From Dialister succinatiphilus YIT 11850 (GTDB lineage: Bacteria; Bacillota; Negativicutes; Veillonellales; Dialisteraceae), in contig NZ_JH591188.1 in NCBI RefSeq assembly GCF_000242435.1, forward strand, positions 329,498-392,524: 63,027 bases of DNA, written 5' to 3'. Each line of letters begins with the position of its first letter. The stretch's first letter is position 1. Positions 54,961 to 63,027 of the stretch are shown here, in pieces. Below the pieces are notes generated by a model that worked only from the letters and a program-made list of their open reading frames with translations, was not told the DNA's origin and made no database searches. The position numbers and the translations under genes were made by a program.

Positions 54961-57429
54961 ATGGATTCCATTGAATGGAAGGAAGGAAAAATCATCAATA
55001 CCCCGCTGGAAGGGCAGATGAAAAATTCCTACATTGACTATGCCATGTCCGTCATCGTCACCCGTGCGCTGCCGGATGTGCGGGATGGTCTGAAACCGGT
55101 TCACCGCCGCATTCTCTATGCCATGAGTGAAGCCGGTATGCTTCCGAATAAGCCTTACAAGAAATCGGCCCGTATCGTGGGCGATGTACTCGGTAAATTT
55201 CATCCCCATGGCGATTTTGCGGTATATGAATCGGCCGTCCGCATGGCCCAGGATTTCTCTACCCGCTATCCCCTGGTAGACGGCCACGGCAACTTCGGTT
55301 CCGTGGACGGCGACTCTCCGGCGGCTATGCGTTATACGGAAATGCGTATGTCCAAAATCACCCTGGAAATGCTCCGGGATATTGACAAGAACACGGTGGA
55401 CTTCATGCCCAACTACGACGGCTCCCTGCAGGAACCGGTGGTGCTTCCTTCCCGTATCCCCAACCTTCTGGTGAACGGCTCCTACGGCATTGCCGTAGGC
55501 ATGGCCACGAATATTCCTCCCCACAACCTGTCGGAAGTGGTGGATGGCCTTTCTGCCATGATTGACGATCCCGATATTTCCATCGAAGGGCTCATGAAAT
55601 ACATCAAAGGCCCTGATTTCCCGACTGCCGGCATTATCATGGGCCGGAAGGGTATCGAAGATGCCTACCGCACTGGCCGCGGTTCCATTACCGTCCGTGC
55701 CAAAACCGCCATCGAAGATATGCCGAAGGGCAAGCACCGTATCGTGGTGACTGAACTTCCTTACCAGGTGAACAAAGCCCGCCTCATCTCCTCCATTGCA
55801 GACCTGCAGCGGCAGAAGGTGCTTGATGGCATCACCATGCTTCGGGATGAATCGGACCGCACGGGCATGCGCATTGCTATTGAACTCCGTGCCGACGTAA
55901 GCCCGGAAATCATGCTGAACAACCTCTTCAAGCATACCCAGATGCAGATTAATTTCGGCGCCATCATGCTGGCCCTGGTGGACGGCCATCCCCGTATCCT
56001 GAACCTGAAGCAGATTCTCTACTACTATCTGAAGCATCAGGAAGAAGTGATTACCAGAAGAAGCCGCTTCGAACTGGATAAAGCCAAAGCCAAGGCCCAC
56101 ATCCTGGAAGGCCTGCTCATTGCACTGGACCATATTGATGAAGTCATCCGCACCATCCGCGAATCCAGAACCGACGAGATTGCAAAGAATGCATTAATGA
56201 GCAAGTTCGACCTGTCCGACAAGCAGTCCACCGCTATTCTGGATATGCGCCTGCGCCGCCTGACCGGACTGGAAAGAGACAAACTGGAAGCTGACTACAA
56301 GGACGTGAAAGAGACCATCGCTTACCTGGAAGACCTCCTCTCCAGCAGGGACAAAATCATGAATGTGGTGAAGGAAGAACTGCAGGATGAAAAGAAGAAC
56401 TTCGGCGATGACCGGCGCACGGAAATCACCGACGCCCAGGAAGAGTTTACCATTACCGACCTGGTGCCCGACGAACCTATGACCATTACCCTGACCAAGC
56501 AGAACTACATCAAACGCATGGACTCCGCCGACATCCGGGTACAGAGAAAGGGCGGCCGCGGCGTGTCCGGCATGAAGATGAAGGACGAGGACTATGTATG
56601 GAAGATACTGAACACCTCCACCCATAACCGCATCCTCTTCTTCACCAACTACGGCAAAGTGTACATGAAGACTGCCATCGACCTGCCCAAGTCCGGACGC
56701 ACAGCCAGAGGCAGCGCCCTCATCAACTACATTCCCAGCCTCTCCAAGGGAGAAAGGGTGACGGAACTTCTGGACATTGATGCTGCCGGAGAAGATACGA
56801 AGTACCTCCTCATGGTGACCAAGAAGGGCTATGTGAAGAAGACGGAAATCGCGGAATACAGAAACATCAACAAGAACGGCCTTATCGCCATCCGCCTGAA
56901 TGAAGGGGACGAACTGGTGACAGTGCTCCGCGTGAAAGGTGACGAAGATGTCATCCTGGGCACTCGCTTCGGCATGGCCATCCGCTTCTCCATCAACGAC
57001 AGCGAAGTCAGGTCTCTCGGCAGAGCCGCTGCCGGTGTCCACGGCATCCGCCTCTCTGAAGTGAAGGGCGTGGAAGATGAAGTGGTAGGCGCTGTCATTG
57101 CTGCCGATAAAGACATCTTCACCATCTCCGCCGACGGCAACGCCAAGAGGAACAAGGCCGATGCCTATCGCATCCAGGGAAGAAACGGCATGGGTGTCCG
57201 CAACTTTAAGAAAGGCTTCGAAGTGGTGGCTTTGGTGGCTGCCGATGATAATGATGAACTGGTAGGGGTTTCCGAACAGGGCATCACCATCAAGACCAAG
57301 GCCAGCCAGATTACCAGCAAAAAAGCCAAGGCAGGACAGGGCGTCATCCTCCAGAGACTGGAAGAGGGCGACCGCATCGCATCCATCGACGTTCTTTCCG
57401 GCGATGCGGAAAACGAAGAGGAAGAATAA
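54961..57429 (+). CDS. gyrA: DNA gyrase subunit A, with Phe at the quinolone-resistance serine
   Basis: 822 residues. Cuts and rejoins DNA through Tyr125 (AAMRYTEM). The C-terminal beta-pinwheel carries the gyrase-specific box QRKGGRG, so this is GyrA rather than ParC. The tail is acidic (DAENEEEE). In the quinolone pocket the sequence reads [15 protein letters not shown]: Phe86 occupies the place of E. coli Ser83, and Glu90 that of Asp87. Codon 86 is TTT at 55216-55218. ATG 54961 follows AAAGGAGG. gyrB is not in the window. Confidence 0.97.
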   Translation: MDSIEWKEGKIINTPLEGQMKNSYIDYAMSVIVTRALPDVRDGLKPVHRRILYAMSEAGMLPNKPYKKSARIVGDVLGKFHPHGDFAVYESAVRMAQDFSTRYPLVDGHGNFGSVDGDSPAAMRYTEMRMSKITLEMLRDIDKNTVDFMPNYDGSLQEPVVLPSRIPNLLVNGSYGIAVGMATNIPPHNLSEVVDGLSAMIDDPDISIEGLMKYIKGPDFPTAGIIMGRKGIEDAYRTGRGSITVRAKTAIEDMPKGKHRIVVTELPYQVNKARLISSIADLQRQKVLDGITMLRDESDRTGMRIAIELRADVSPEIMLNNLFKHTQMQINFGAIMLALVDGHPRILNLKQILYYYLKHQEEVITRRSRFELDKAKAKAHILEGLLIALDHIDEVIRTIRESRTDEIAKNALMSKFDLSDKQSTAILDMRLRRLTGLERDKLEADYKDVKETIAYLEDLLSSRDKIMNVVKEELQDEKKNFGDDRRTEITDAQEEFTITDLVPDEPMTITLTKQNYIKRMDSADIRVQRKGGRGVSGMKMKDEDYVWKILNTSTHNRILFFTNYGKVYMKTAIDLPKSGRTARGSALINYIPSLSKGERVTELLDIDAAGEDTKYLLMVTKKGYVKKTEIAEYRNINKNGLIAIRLNEGDELVTVLRVKGDEDVILGTRFGMAIRFSINDSEVRSLGRAAAGVHGIRLSEVKGVEDEVVGAVIAADKDIFTISADGNAKRNKADAYRIQGRNGMGVRNFKKGFEVVALVAADDNDELVGVSEQGITIKTKASQITSKKAKAGQGVILQRLEEGDRIASIDVLSGDAENEEEE

Positions 57430-57449
57430 ATAGAAATCCTTTGATGAAA

Positions 57450-57496
57450 TAAAGAGACAGTGAAGAAATGACGATATTTCTTCACTGTCTCTTTTG
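57450..57496 (+). terminator. Terminator after gyrA
   Basis: AAAGAGACAGTGAAGAAAT pairs with ATTTCTTCACTGTCTCTTT over the loop GACGAT. Shares the GAAGAAAT shoulder with the terminators at 23296 and 54111. Confidence 0.92.
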
Positions 57497-57608
57497 CGCT
57501 GTATGAGATTTAAGAGTAAACATTCCAAAATGACAGTGGAGGGGGAAAAAAGACAGTTAGACATGGAAACGGACAGACGACAGCCGCTGCGGAGCCTTCC
57601 TGCGGGGA

Positions 57609-57640
57609 CGGTCATTCTGAACACAGTGAAGAATCTCGTT
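57609..57640 (+). repeat. Dispersed intergenic motif, copy 3
   Basis: CGGTCATTCTGAACACAGTG then AAGAATCTCGTT. Plus orientation. Confidence 0.75.
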
Positions 57641-57666
57641 GCCTGATGTTAGTGGGAATTATGTCG

Positions 57667-57833
57667 TTAAGGAAGCGCTGATTAAATCATTGTTTGCTTT
57701 TATTCTTGAATTTTTATGCAATGTGAGGAATGGGCTGACGCGAATAGCGAGCTATTTAAGGAAGCCCATGACGAAACAGTGCATAAAAATTCTTATAAAA
57801 GAAAACTCTATGAATTAATCAGTGCTTCCTTAA
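57667..57833. mobile_element. Miniature inverted-repeat element, 167 bp
   Basis: The two 54-base ends are imperfect inverted repeats. From outside in, TTAAGGAAGCGCTGATTAA matches TTAAGGAAGCACTGATTAA with one change, TCAT is shared, and the innermost 12 bases (AATTTTTATGCA) are identical. The centre (57721-57779) contains a third partial TTTAAGGAAGC. No transposase frame fits, so any movement would need help from another element. No clear target-site duplication. A frame of 76 codons across it is not a gene. Confidence 0.75.
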
Positions 57834-57888
57834 ATACCGATGAACAGGAAGGCGGAAGAGGCATAACAGCCACGCGCCATAGAGCAGT

Positions 57889-57929
57889 GAGATTTCTCCA
57901 CTTCACTTCCGATCGTCGAAATGACATGG
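57889..57929 (-). repeat. Dispersed intergenic motif, copy 4, and adjoining CTGA octamers
   Basis: Plus strand GAGATTTCTCCACTTCACTT, then CCGATCGTCGAAATGACA, which is the reverse orientation of copy 3. It is followed at about 57933-57965 by TCTGCAG, TCTGATTG, TCTGACCA, TCTGACAG, a period-8 repeat. Confidence 0.7.
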
Positions 57930-58050
57930 GAGCGTCTGCAGTCTGATTGTCTGACCATCTGACAGCGTTTCAAAGAGGCCTTCATGCCCCTTTTCCGCTG
58001 TTTTCTTCTTTATTCTCACTATATCGCTATATTTCTATATCTCATGTGAA

Positions 58051-58098
58051 ATACAATATATTGTATGCCTTTATGGTATTTGACTCAATACATAGTAT
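58051..58098 (+). promoter_or_regulatory. Tandem NrdR boxes
   Basis: Box 1 ATACAATATATTGTAT (58051-58066) is a perfect palindrome. Box 2 ACTCAATACATAGTAT (58083-58098) matches the NrdR consensus core CWATATATWG at all but one position. They start 32 bp apart, three helical turns, as in known NrdR operators. A possible -35 TTGACT (58080-58085) overlaps box 2, with TACCAT at 58103-58108 as -10. Confidence 0.85.
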
Positions 58099-58142
58099 GT
58101 GCTACCATGGGTTTATCAAAATTACGGAAACGAGGGATTCTT

Positions 58143-60065
58143 ATGAACCACTGGTACGACAATACAATCAGTCAGGGCATCCTGAAAGAAAAATATTATC
58201 ATAAAGGAGAAAAGACTCCTCAGGAATTTATGGACCGGGTGAGCTCCATCTTTGACCCGGAGCTGAAAAAGAGGATCAGAGGCTATCTGGAAGATACCTC
58301 CTTCTGCCCCGCAGGCCGCACTCTCTATGCGGCAGGGGCCAAAGGAAAATTCAAGGTATCCATGTCCAACTGCTATATCCTGCCATCGCCGGAGGATAAT
58401 CTGGAATCCATCTTCCGGGCCAACTATGAAATCGCCCGCATTTTTTCCTATGGCGGCGGCATCGGCATCAATATTTCCAACCTCCGCCCCAAGGGAAGCG
58501 AAGTGAGGAACGTGGCCCGCAGCTCCACCGGTGCCGTTTCCTTCCTGAAAATCTTCAATGTCACCGGTGAAGTGATCAGCCAGAACGGACGGCGGGGCGC
58601 CATGATGGTGGGCCTCAACTGCAGTCATCCCGACATTTACGAATTCCTTCACATCAAACAGAACGAGGAAAAGCTGTCCTCCATGAACATCAGCATCCTT
58701 TTCACCGATGAATTCATGGAAGCCGTGCGGGATGACAAAGAATACAACCTCCATTTCACCGTGGAAGCCACCGGCGAGAAAATCGAAAGAACCATTAAAG
58801 CCCGGGAATTTTTCAAAGAATTCTGCGAAACCCAGTGGGACTGGGGCGATCCCGGTGCCATTTTCATCGACCGGATGAACCAGAACCACCTCCTTGCAGG
58901 CTACGATGAATACAACATCGAAATCACCAACCCCTGCGGCGAATTCGGCGGCAACGCCTACAATGCCTGCAACCTGGGCAGCGTGAACCTCTACACCATG
59001 ATTGACGACAAGTTCAGCGCCCACCCCGTATTCAATGAAAAGCGGTTCAAAAAGACTGTGTACGACGGTATCACCGCCCTCGATGAAATTGTGGACTATG
59101 GCTATGATGCGCAGCCCCTGGACGCCAACCGGACCTGCATCGACGACTGGCGCTCCCTGGGTCTCGGCCTCTTCGGCGTGGCGGACGCTCTCATTGCCAT
59201 GAAACTCACCTACGGTACCAAAGAAGCCAATGACTTCATGGGCCGCGTCATGAAAACCATGCTCCTCACCGCTCTCCGCTCTTCCTGCGACAGGGCAAAG
59301 GAAAAAGGCACCTTCGGCCACTACCGCTGGGAAGCCACCAAGAAATCTCCGATTATGGACATGGTGGAAAAACTGGATCCCGAGCTTTATGAGGACATCC
59401 ACCAGCATGGCCTTCGGAACGGTACCCTTCTGGCCATTGCTCCCACCGGCACCATCTCCCTCCTCATGGGCAGCTTCTCCGGCGGCTGCGAACCGCTCTA
59501 CAAGATTTCCTACGAACGGACCACCCATAAAATGGAAGAAGTGCACGGTCATTTCAGAGTCTATGCCCACAGCATTAAAGACCTTCTGGAATACCATCAC
59601 CTGCCCCTCACTATTTCCGACGAAGAAATCGTGGCCCGCTTCCCCTGGGTCATCGAAAGCCACGACGTGCCTTTCATGAACCGCGTCCGCATGCAGGCGG
59701 CCATGCAGAAATACGTGGATAACTCCATCTCCAGCACGGTAAACCTGAAAAACAGTGCCACCCCGGAAGACATCTACCGCATCTACCTCTCCGCCTGGGA
59801 AAGCGGCTGCAAAGGCATCACCGTCTTCCGTGACGGCTGCCGCCGGGGCAACATCCTGGGTGTAGGGGAAGAAGATAAAAAGGAAATGGAAAAAGAAAGA
59901 AAAACGGAAGGCAAAAAAGAGGACAGTCAGGAAGAAACGAACATAATAACAATGAAACCTGTAGATAACACCCCCGAATGCCCCAAATGTCATTCCCACC
60001 ACATCCACATAGAAGGCCACTGCAGCACCTGCGAAGAATGCGGATGGTCCGCCTGCGGACTGTGA
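58143..60065 (+). CDS. nrdJ: Adenosylcobalamin-dependent (class II) ribonucleotide reductase
   Basis: 640 residues. Makes deoxyribonucleotides using a radical generated from adenosylcobalamin. SMSNCYILP (first redox Cys), the thiyl/Glu region NPCGEFGG and CNLGSVNLY are present, with APTGTISLL near residue 430. The C-terminus carries a CxxC-type zinc ribbon (CPKCHSHH, then CSTCEECGW) after a charged linker. I chose ATG 58143 (MNHWYDNTIS) because GAGGGA precedes it and the longer frame runs through the operator. NrdR boxes upstream predict repression when dATP is plentiful. A third B12-dependent system in this window. Confidence 0.95.
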   Translation: MNHWYDNTISQGILKEKYYHKGEKTPQEFMDRVSSIFDPELKKRIRGYLEDTSFCPAGRTLYAAGAKGKFKVSMSNCYILPSPEDNLESIFRANYEIARIFSYGGGIGINISNLRPKGSEVRNVARSSTGAVSFLKIFNVTGEVISQNGRRGAMMVGLNCSHPDIYEFLHIKQNEEKLSSMNISILFTDEFMEAVRDDKEYNLHFTVEATGEKIERTIKAREFFKEFCETQWDWGDPGAIFIDRMNQNHLLAGYDEYNIEITNPCGEFGGNAYNACNLGSVNLYTMIDDKFSAHPVFNEKRFKKTVYDGITALDEIVDYGYDAQPLDANRTCIDDWRSLGLGLFGVADALIAMKLTYGTKEANDFMGRVMKTMLLTALRSSCDRAKEKGTFGHYRWEATKKSPIMDMVEKLDPELYEDIHQHGLRNGTLLAIAPTGTISLLMGSFSGGCEPLYKISYERTTHKMEEVHGHFRVYAHSIKDLLEYHHLPLTISDEEIVARFPWVIESHDVPFMNRVRMQAAMQKYVDNSISSTVNLKNSATPEDIYRIYLSAWESGCKGITVFRDGCRRGNILGVGEEDKKEMEKERKTEGKKEDSQEETNIITMKPVDNTPECPKCHSHHIHIEGHCSTCEECGWSACGL

Positions 60066-60094
60066 CGGAAAACACACAGGATCCTGCGAAATAT

Positions 60095-60133
60095 AAAAGC
60101 CCCTATCTGCTGTAAGCAGATGGGGGCTTTTAT
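60095..60133 (+). terminator. Terminator after nrdJ
   Basis: AAAAGCCCC-ATCTGCT-GTA-AGCAGAT-GGGGCTTTT. Confidence 0.93.
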
Positions 60134-60294
60134 TATGGGGGCTGGGTAGAAAGGATGCCTGAGTATTTGGCCTTCTTCCTCTGGAAGAAGGTGGCGCCGG
60201 ATGATAGCAGGCTTTTTGTAGAAAAGCCGAGGCCCTGCAGGGGCCTGGCATGGCTCATTTTCCATCATAAAATCAGCCGGTTCATTATCCCAAT

Positions 60295-60641
60295 CAAAAA
60301 CCCCCGTCCTCTAATAAGAGGGCGGGGGTTTTCTATTTAGATTTCTTTCATTGATTCAAGACAACACGAAAAGCCCGAAAGAGCTAGGCCCGACGGATAG
60401 AAGACAGATGCGCCAATCTTCTACCGCTCCATCATGACGATGGCCTCTTTCAGGCTGTTCGCTTAGACCTCGGAATGAACCAAGGCGCCTAATCAGGAAA
60501 ATGCAAGAAAAACTCATAACGCATCGAACGGACCGAAGCCCGGAGCTCTTATGGTTTCATCCATGCGAGATGGCTTGCAGCCGGACCAGGAACCGGGTAT
60601 TTTTTCGTGGCCACTCCCCGGACCTTGTCCAAGCTCTCATC
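60295..60641 (-). ncRNA. Candidate structured noncoding RNA, class unknown
   Basis: On the minus strand a -10 TATAAT (60653-60648) precedes a segment of about 345 nt that ends in a GC-rich stem and T run (60334-60296). Inside, CGGGC-UUCG-GUCCG (near 60528-60541), CCUUGG-UUCAUU-CCGAGG (near 60468-60485), CCGGG with CCCGG, and UAGAAGA with UCUUCUA form stems. AGAGCU near the 5' end pairs with AGCUCU near the 3' end. Two stems keep G-U pairs only on the minus strand, which indicates that strand is transcribed. It does not show tmRNA, RNase P, SRP or 6S hallmarks. Confidence 0.55.
60296..60334. terminator. Bidirectional terminator
   Basis: AAAAACCCCCG-CCTCT-AATA-AGAGG-CGGGGGTTTT, T runs on both strands. 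It would end the minus-strand RNA. Confidence 0.88.
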
Positions 60642-60653
60642 TATGCTTATTAT

Positions 60654-60811
60654 ACTATATAAAATTCAATAATGGAATAGTATGATAAACAAATATGCTT
60701 GCCTGTTTCGCAATTAAATATGAATAGATGTAATGAAATAGAAGATACAGGCTTTCTGCAGGAAGAATACCATAGGCGAAAGATAAAATTTCTGGACATG
60801 TAACTTTCTGA
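60654..60811. other. AT-rich stretch before the CdiA-like frame
   Basis: No gene. It holds the putative upstream promoter of the minus-strand RNA and ends at a TGA (60809-60811) that closes the CdiA-like frame on its 5' side. Confidence 0.5.
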
Positions 60812-63027
60812 AAAATCTCCTTGACTGCCGGTGAAGATATCTCTATGATGGATGAAAAGGAACATCACGAAACCATCCACGAATACCACTCCCACGTATC
60901 CGGCCTCCTCTCTTCCAAGACCAAAGACCTCTATGAAGCAGGGACGACGGACACCGTGAGAGGAAGCCTTATCTCCGGGAATGAAACCCATATGGAAAGC
61001 GGAAGAGACATGACCATTACAGGAAGCGCCGTCATCAGCAGTAAGGATGCCAACCTCCTGGCTGGAAGGAACTTCAAAGCCGACAGCACTGAAGAAAGAA
61101 GCGGCAGCACCTACCGGGAATCCGTCAAAAAGAGGGGCCTCCTCTCCGGAGGCGGCCTGGGCTTTACTATGGGCAGCGAAAAGAGAAAGGGCCGCTATGA
61201 CAGTGAAGCTGTAGAACAGGTAGGAAGCACCATAGGCAGCGTGGAAGGAAGCGTTCGTATCAGCGCAGGGAAAGATGCAGATATAGAAGCCTCCCGCGTT
61301 TCAGCAGGTAAGGACCTGGCGGTTAGAGGAAAGAACGTGACCATCACCAGTAAGGATAATGTATACACCAATAAAGAAGAACATGAGTACAAGAGAAGCG
61401 GGCTCAGTGTATCCCTGGGAGGCAGCTTTGTCAGCGGTGTGAACAGCGTGATTCAGCCTCTGCAGAAATCCGGTGACGTGCAGGACGGAAGACTGAAGAA
61501 CCTCTATATGGCTGATGCCGGTATGAATGGGCGTACCGCTATTCGCAACTTTGACAGTGCAGGCAAAGTCAAAGCAGGTCTGGCAGTGGATGTAGGGTTC
61601 AGCTCTGTATCCTCTACATCCAAAGCCTCTTCCTATGAGACACAGGCACAGTCATCTACCCTTACTGCCAAAGAAAAGGCAGATATCCGGGGCGGAGAAA
61701 ATCTGTCCATCCAAGGCTCCACAATCCAGGGCAAAGATGTGGACCTGGAAGCGGAGAAAGATATCCGGCTGACTGCTGCCGAAAATAAAAGTGAAATGGA
61801 TATTCATGAAAAGACAAAGAACGGCGGTATTTCCACCTCCTGGGGCATCGGCGGCCTTTCAGGAGTCAAGGTTTATGGACAATCCGCCAAAGGCATGGAA
61901 AATGCAGCATCTCTGACTCATACCGCAAGCGAAGTTTCTGCAGAAAATACCCTCCATGTATCCGGTGGCAATGACACAATCATGACAGGTAGCCGCATGG
62001 AAGGTGGTAAAGTAGTGCTTGCAACTGGTGGCAGTCTTCGCATAGAAAGTTTGCAGGACACCGAAAGTTATAAGAGCAGAAGTAATGTGAAAGGCGGGGC
62101 TCTGGCAAGCGATGTATTCAAAGACAGCGCAGGCCATAAAAAGCTCGACAAACCCTACCTCTCTGCAGAAACTGCCAGAGGCTATACGGATTCTGACTAT
62201 GCATCGGTTAAAGAACAGGCTGGAATCTATGCAGGTCAGGAAGGTTATGATATTTCCGTCAAAGACAATACCTACCTTAAAGGTGCTGTCATAGACAGCA
62301 AAGGCAGCGTGGATAAGAACACCCTCCGCACCGGGACTTTAAGCTGGGAAGATATAGAGAACAAGGCTGATTACAAATCCGGCGGCAGTGGCATTTCCTA
62401 TACGGCCAAACTGGGTGGCAACGTAAATAACGACACCCCGTCCTCCAGAGAAAACAGCCGGTACGACAAAGAACCGGGGACGAATACCCATAACGAAAGC
62501 GATAAAGTCACCAGAGCTAGCGACGAGAACCGCATTCCTCTCAATGAAAGAGGCCTTTTAGGTGTACCGACAGCAGCGACCAAAGGAAAAGCTGATTCTA
62601 CTACCAAAGCAGCCATGGCACCGGGGAAAATCGTTATTACGGATACAAAGAACCAGAAACAGGATGTTACCGGACTGGATAGAAATACCAGGGACAGCCT
62701 GAACAAACTGAAAGCCATCTTTGACAAGACAAAGGCAGAAGAGCGGAAACAGCTGGTAGAAGAAATGAGCATCGTAGGCAATGAAGCCATTCACGAACTG
62801 GCTGCAAGAAACGGCTGGGGTGAAGGTTCCATAGAAAAGACCGCCCTCCATGGCCTTCTTGGCGCAATGACAAGCAAAGCGGCTGGAAGCAGTGCCCTTG
62901 CTGGCATCCTTTCCGGTGGTGTGCAAGAATATGCCATGGGATACCTGCATAACCACATGCCAAAAGGCTGGGCAGCAAACCATCCCGATGAAGCACAGAT
63001 GATTGCAGCCGGATTAGGCATGATTGT
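60812..63027 (+). pseudogene. 5'-truncated CdiA/filamentous hemagglutinin-like gene (continues beyond window)
   Basis: An unbroken frame of at least 738 codons, open from 60812 to the window end. It reads as hemagglutinin-repeat and pre-toxin sequence: LTAGEDISMM, GSLISGNETHMESGRDMTI, DVDLEAEKDIRLTAAENKSE, TASEVSAENTLHVSGGN, VVLATGGSLRIESLQDTESY, then EAIHELAARNGWGEGSIEKT and ALHGLLGAMTSKAAGSSALA. Signal peptide and two-partner-secretion domain, normally over 1,000 residues upstream, are missing; a stop (TGA 60809) bounds it. First ATG is 60845 with only a weak ribosome site. The toxin tail and immunity gene, if any, lie past 63027. Confidence 0.8.

Noticed and set aside
57716-57946. 76-codon frame between gyrA and nrdJ
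   Set aside because: It lies across the inverted-repeat element and a dispersed motif; composition is a by-product of those repeats.
60155-60340. 61-codon frame after nrdJ
   Set aside because: It runs through the bidirectional terminator and has no ribosome site.
60295-60641. tmRNA, RNase P RNA, SRP RNA or 6S RNA on the minus strand
   Set aside because: No GGATTCGAC or tag frame, no GAGGAAAGTCC/ACAGAA core, no SRP GGAAGCAG loop and no single long rod with a central bubble.

Overview
The window looks like chromosome from a diderm Firmicute of the class Negativicutes. A Dialister-like, succinate-decarboxylating anaerobe is my best guess (about 0.55 for the genus, 0.85 for the class). Low-GC-Firmicute-style AGGAGG ribosome sites, lon and clpPX coexist with an OmpH/Skp periplasmic chaperone, an SLH-domain outer-membrane-type protein, an O-antigen ligase-like protein and a CdiA-like exoprotein. 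The centre of the window encodes the complete soluble part of a succinate-to-propionate route. No tRNA gene or CRISPR array was seen.

Layout. 1-925: 3' end of a 23S rRNA, a 5S rRNA and a terminator. 926-1690: an array of small GC-rich palindromes, repeated elsewhere in the window. 1.7-6.0 kb: an rluA-like/pgeF/SDR operon, then minus-strand phosphoesterase and DUF4931 genes. 6.1-8.7 kb: an amino-acid ABC transporter. 8.7-10.9 kb: a two-gene chromate-type transporter with a divergent LysR regulator. 11-17.9 kb: protein quality control (trigger factor with an extra C-terminal domain, ClpP, ClpX, Lon), then EngB and a stunted SLH protein. 18.6-25.5 kb: transporters, an aminotransferase and an O-antigen ligase-like protein.

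26-41 kb is the metabolic core. A CoA transferase, a split methylmalonyl-CoA mutase (553-residue catalytic chain plus separate B12 chain), MeaB, epimerase and three subunits of a biotin sodium-pump decarboxylase could carry succinyl-CoA to propionyl-CoA and recycle CoA. The membrane pump subunit MmdB is absent here. A second, MutA/MutB-type mutase with its own MeaB lies behind a cobalamin riboswitch. Divergent from it is a small protein related to the mutase B12 domain that has lost the cobalamin-binding residues. The split mutase has no recognisable B12 riboswitch but does have a structured, unassigned leader of about 230 nt.

41-63 kb: an MsrA-like protein lacking the catalytic cysteine, a TerC-family protein, succinyl-CoA synthetase, a PAP2/WYL/DUF2953/GerW operon, ompH, an HD/Nudix/mutY operon, a phosphoesterase, gyrA with Phe at the main quinolone-resistance position, and a B12-dependent ribonucleotide reductase behind tandem NrdR boxes. 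A candidate minus-strand structured RNA of about 345 nt follows, then a 5'-truncated CdiA-like reading frame that runs off the window. Intergenic DNA also carries period-7 and period-8 tandem repeats, a 167-bp inverted-repeat element and four copies of a dispersed motif.
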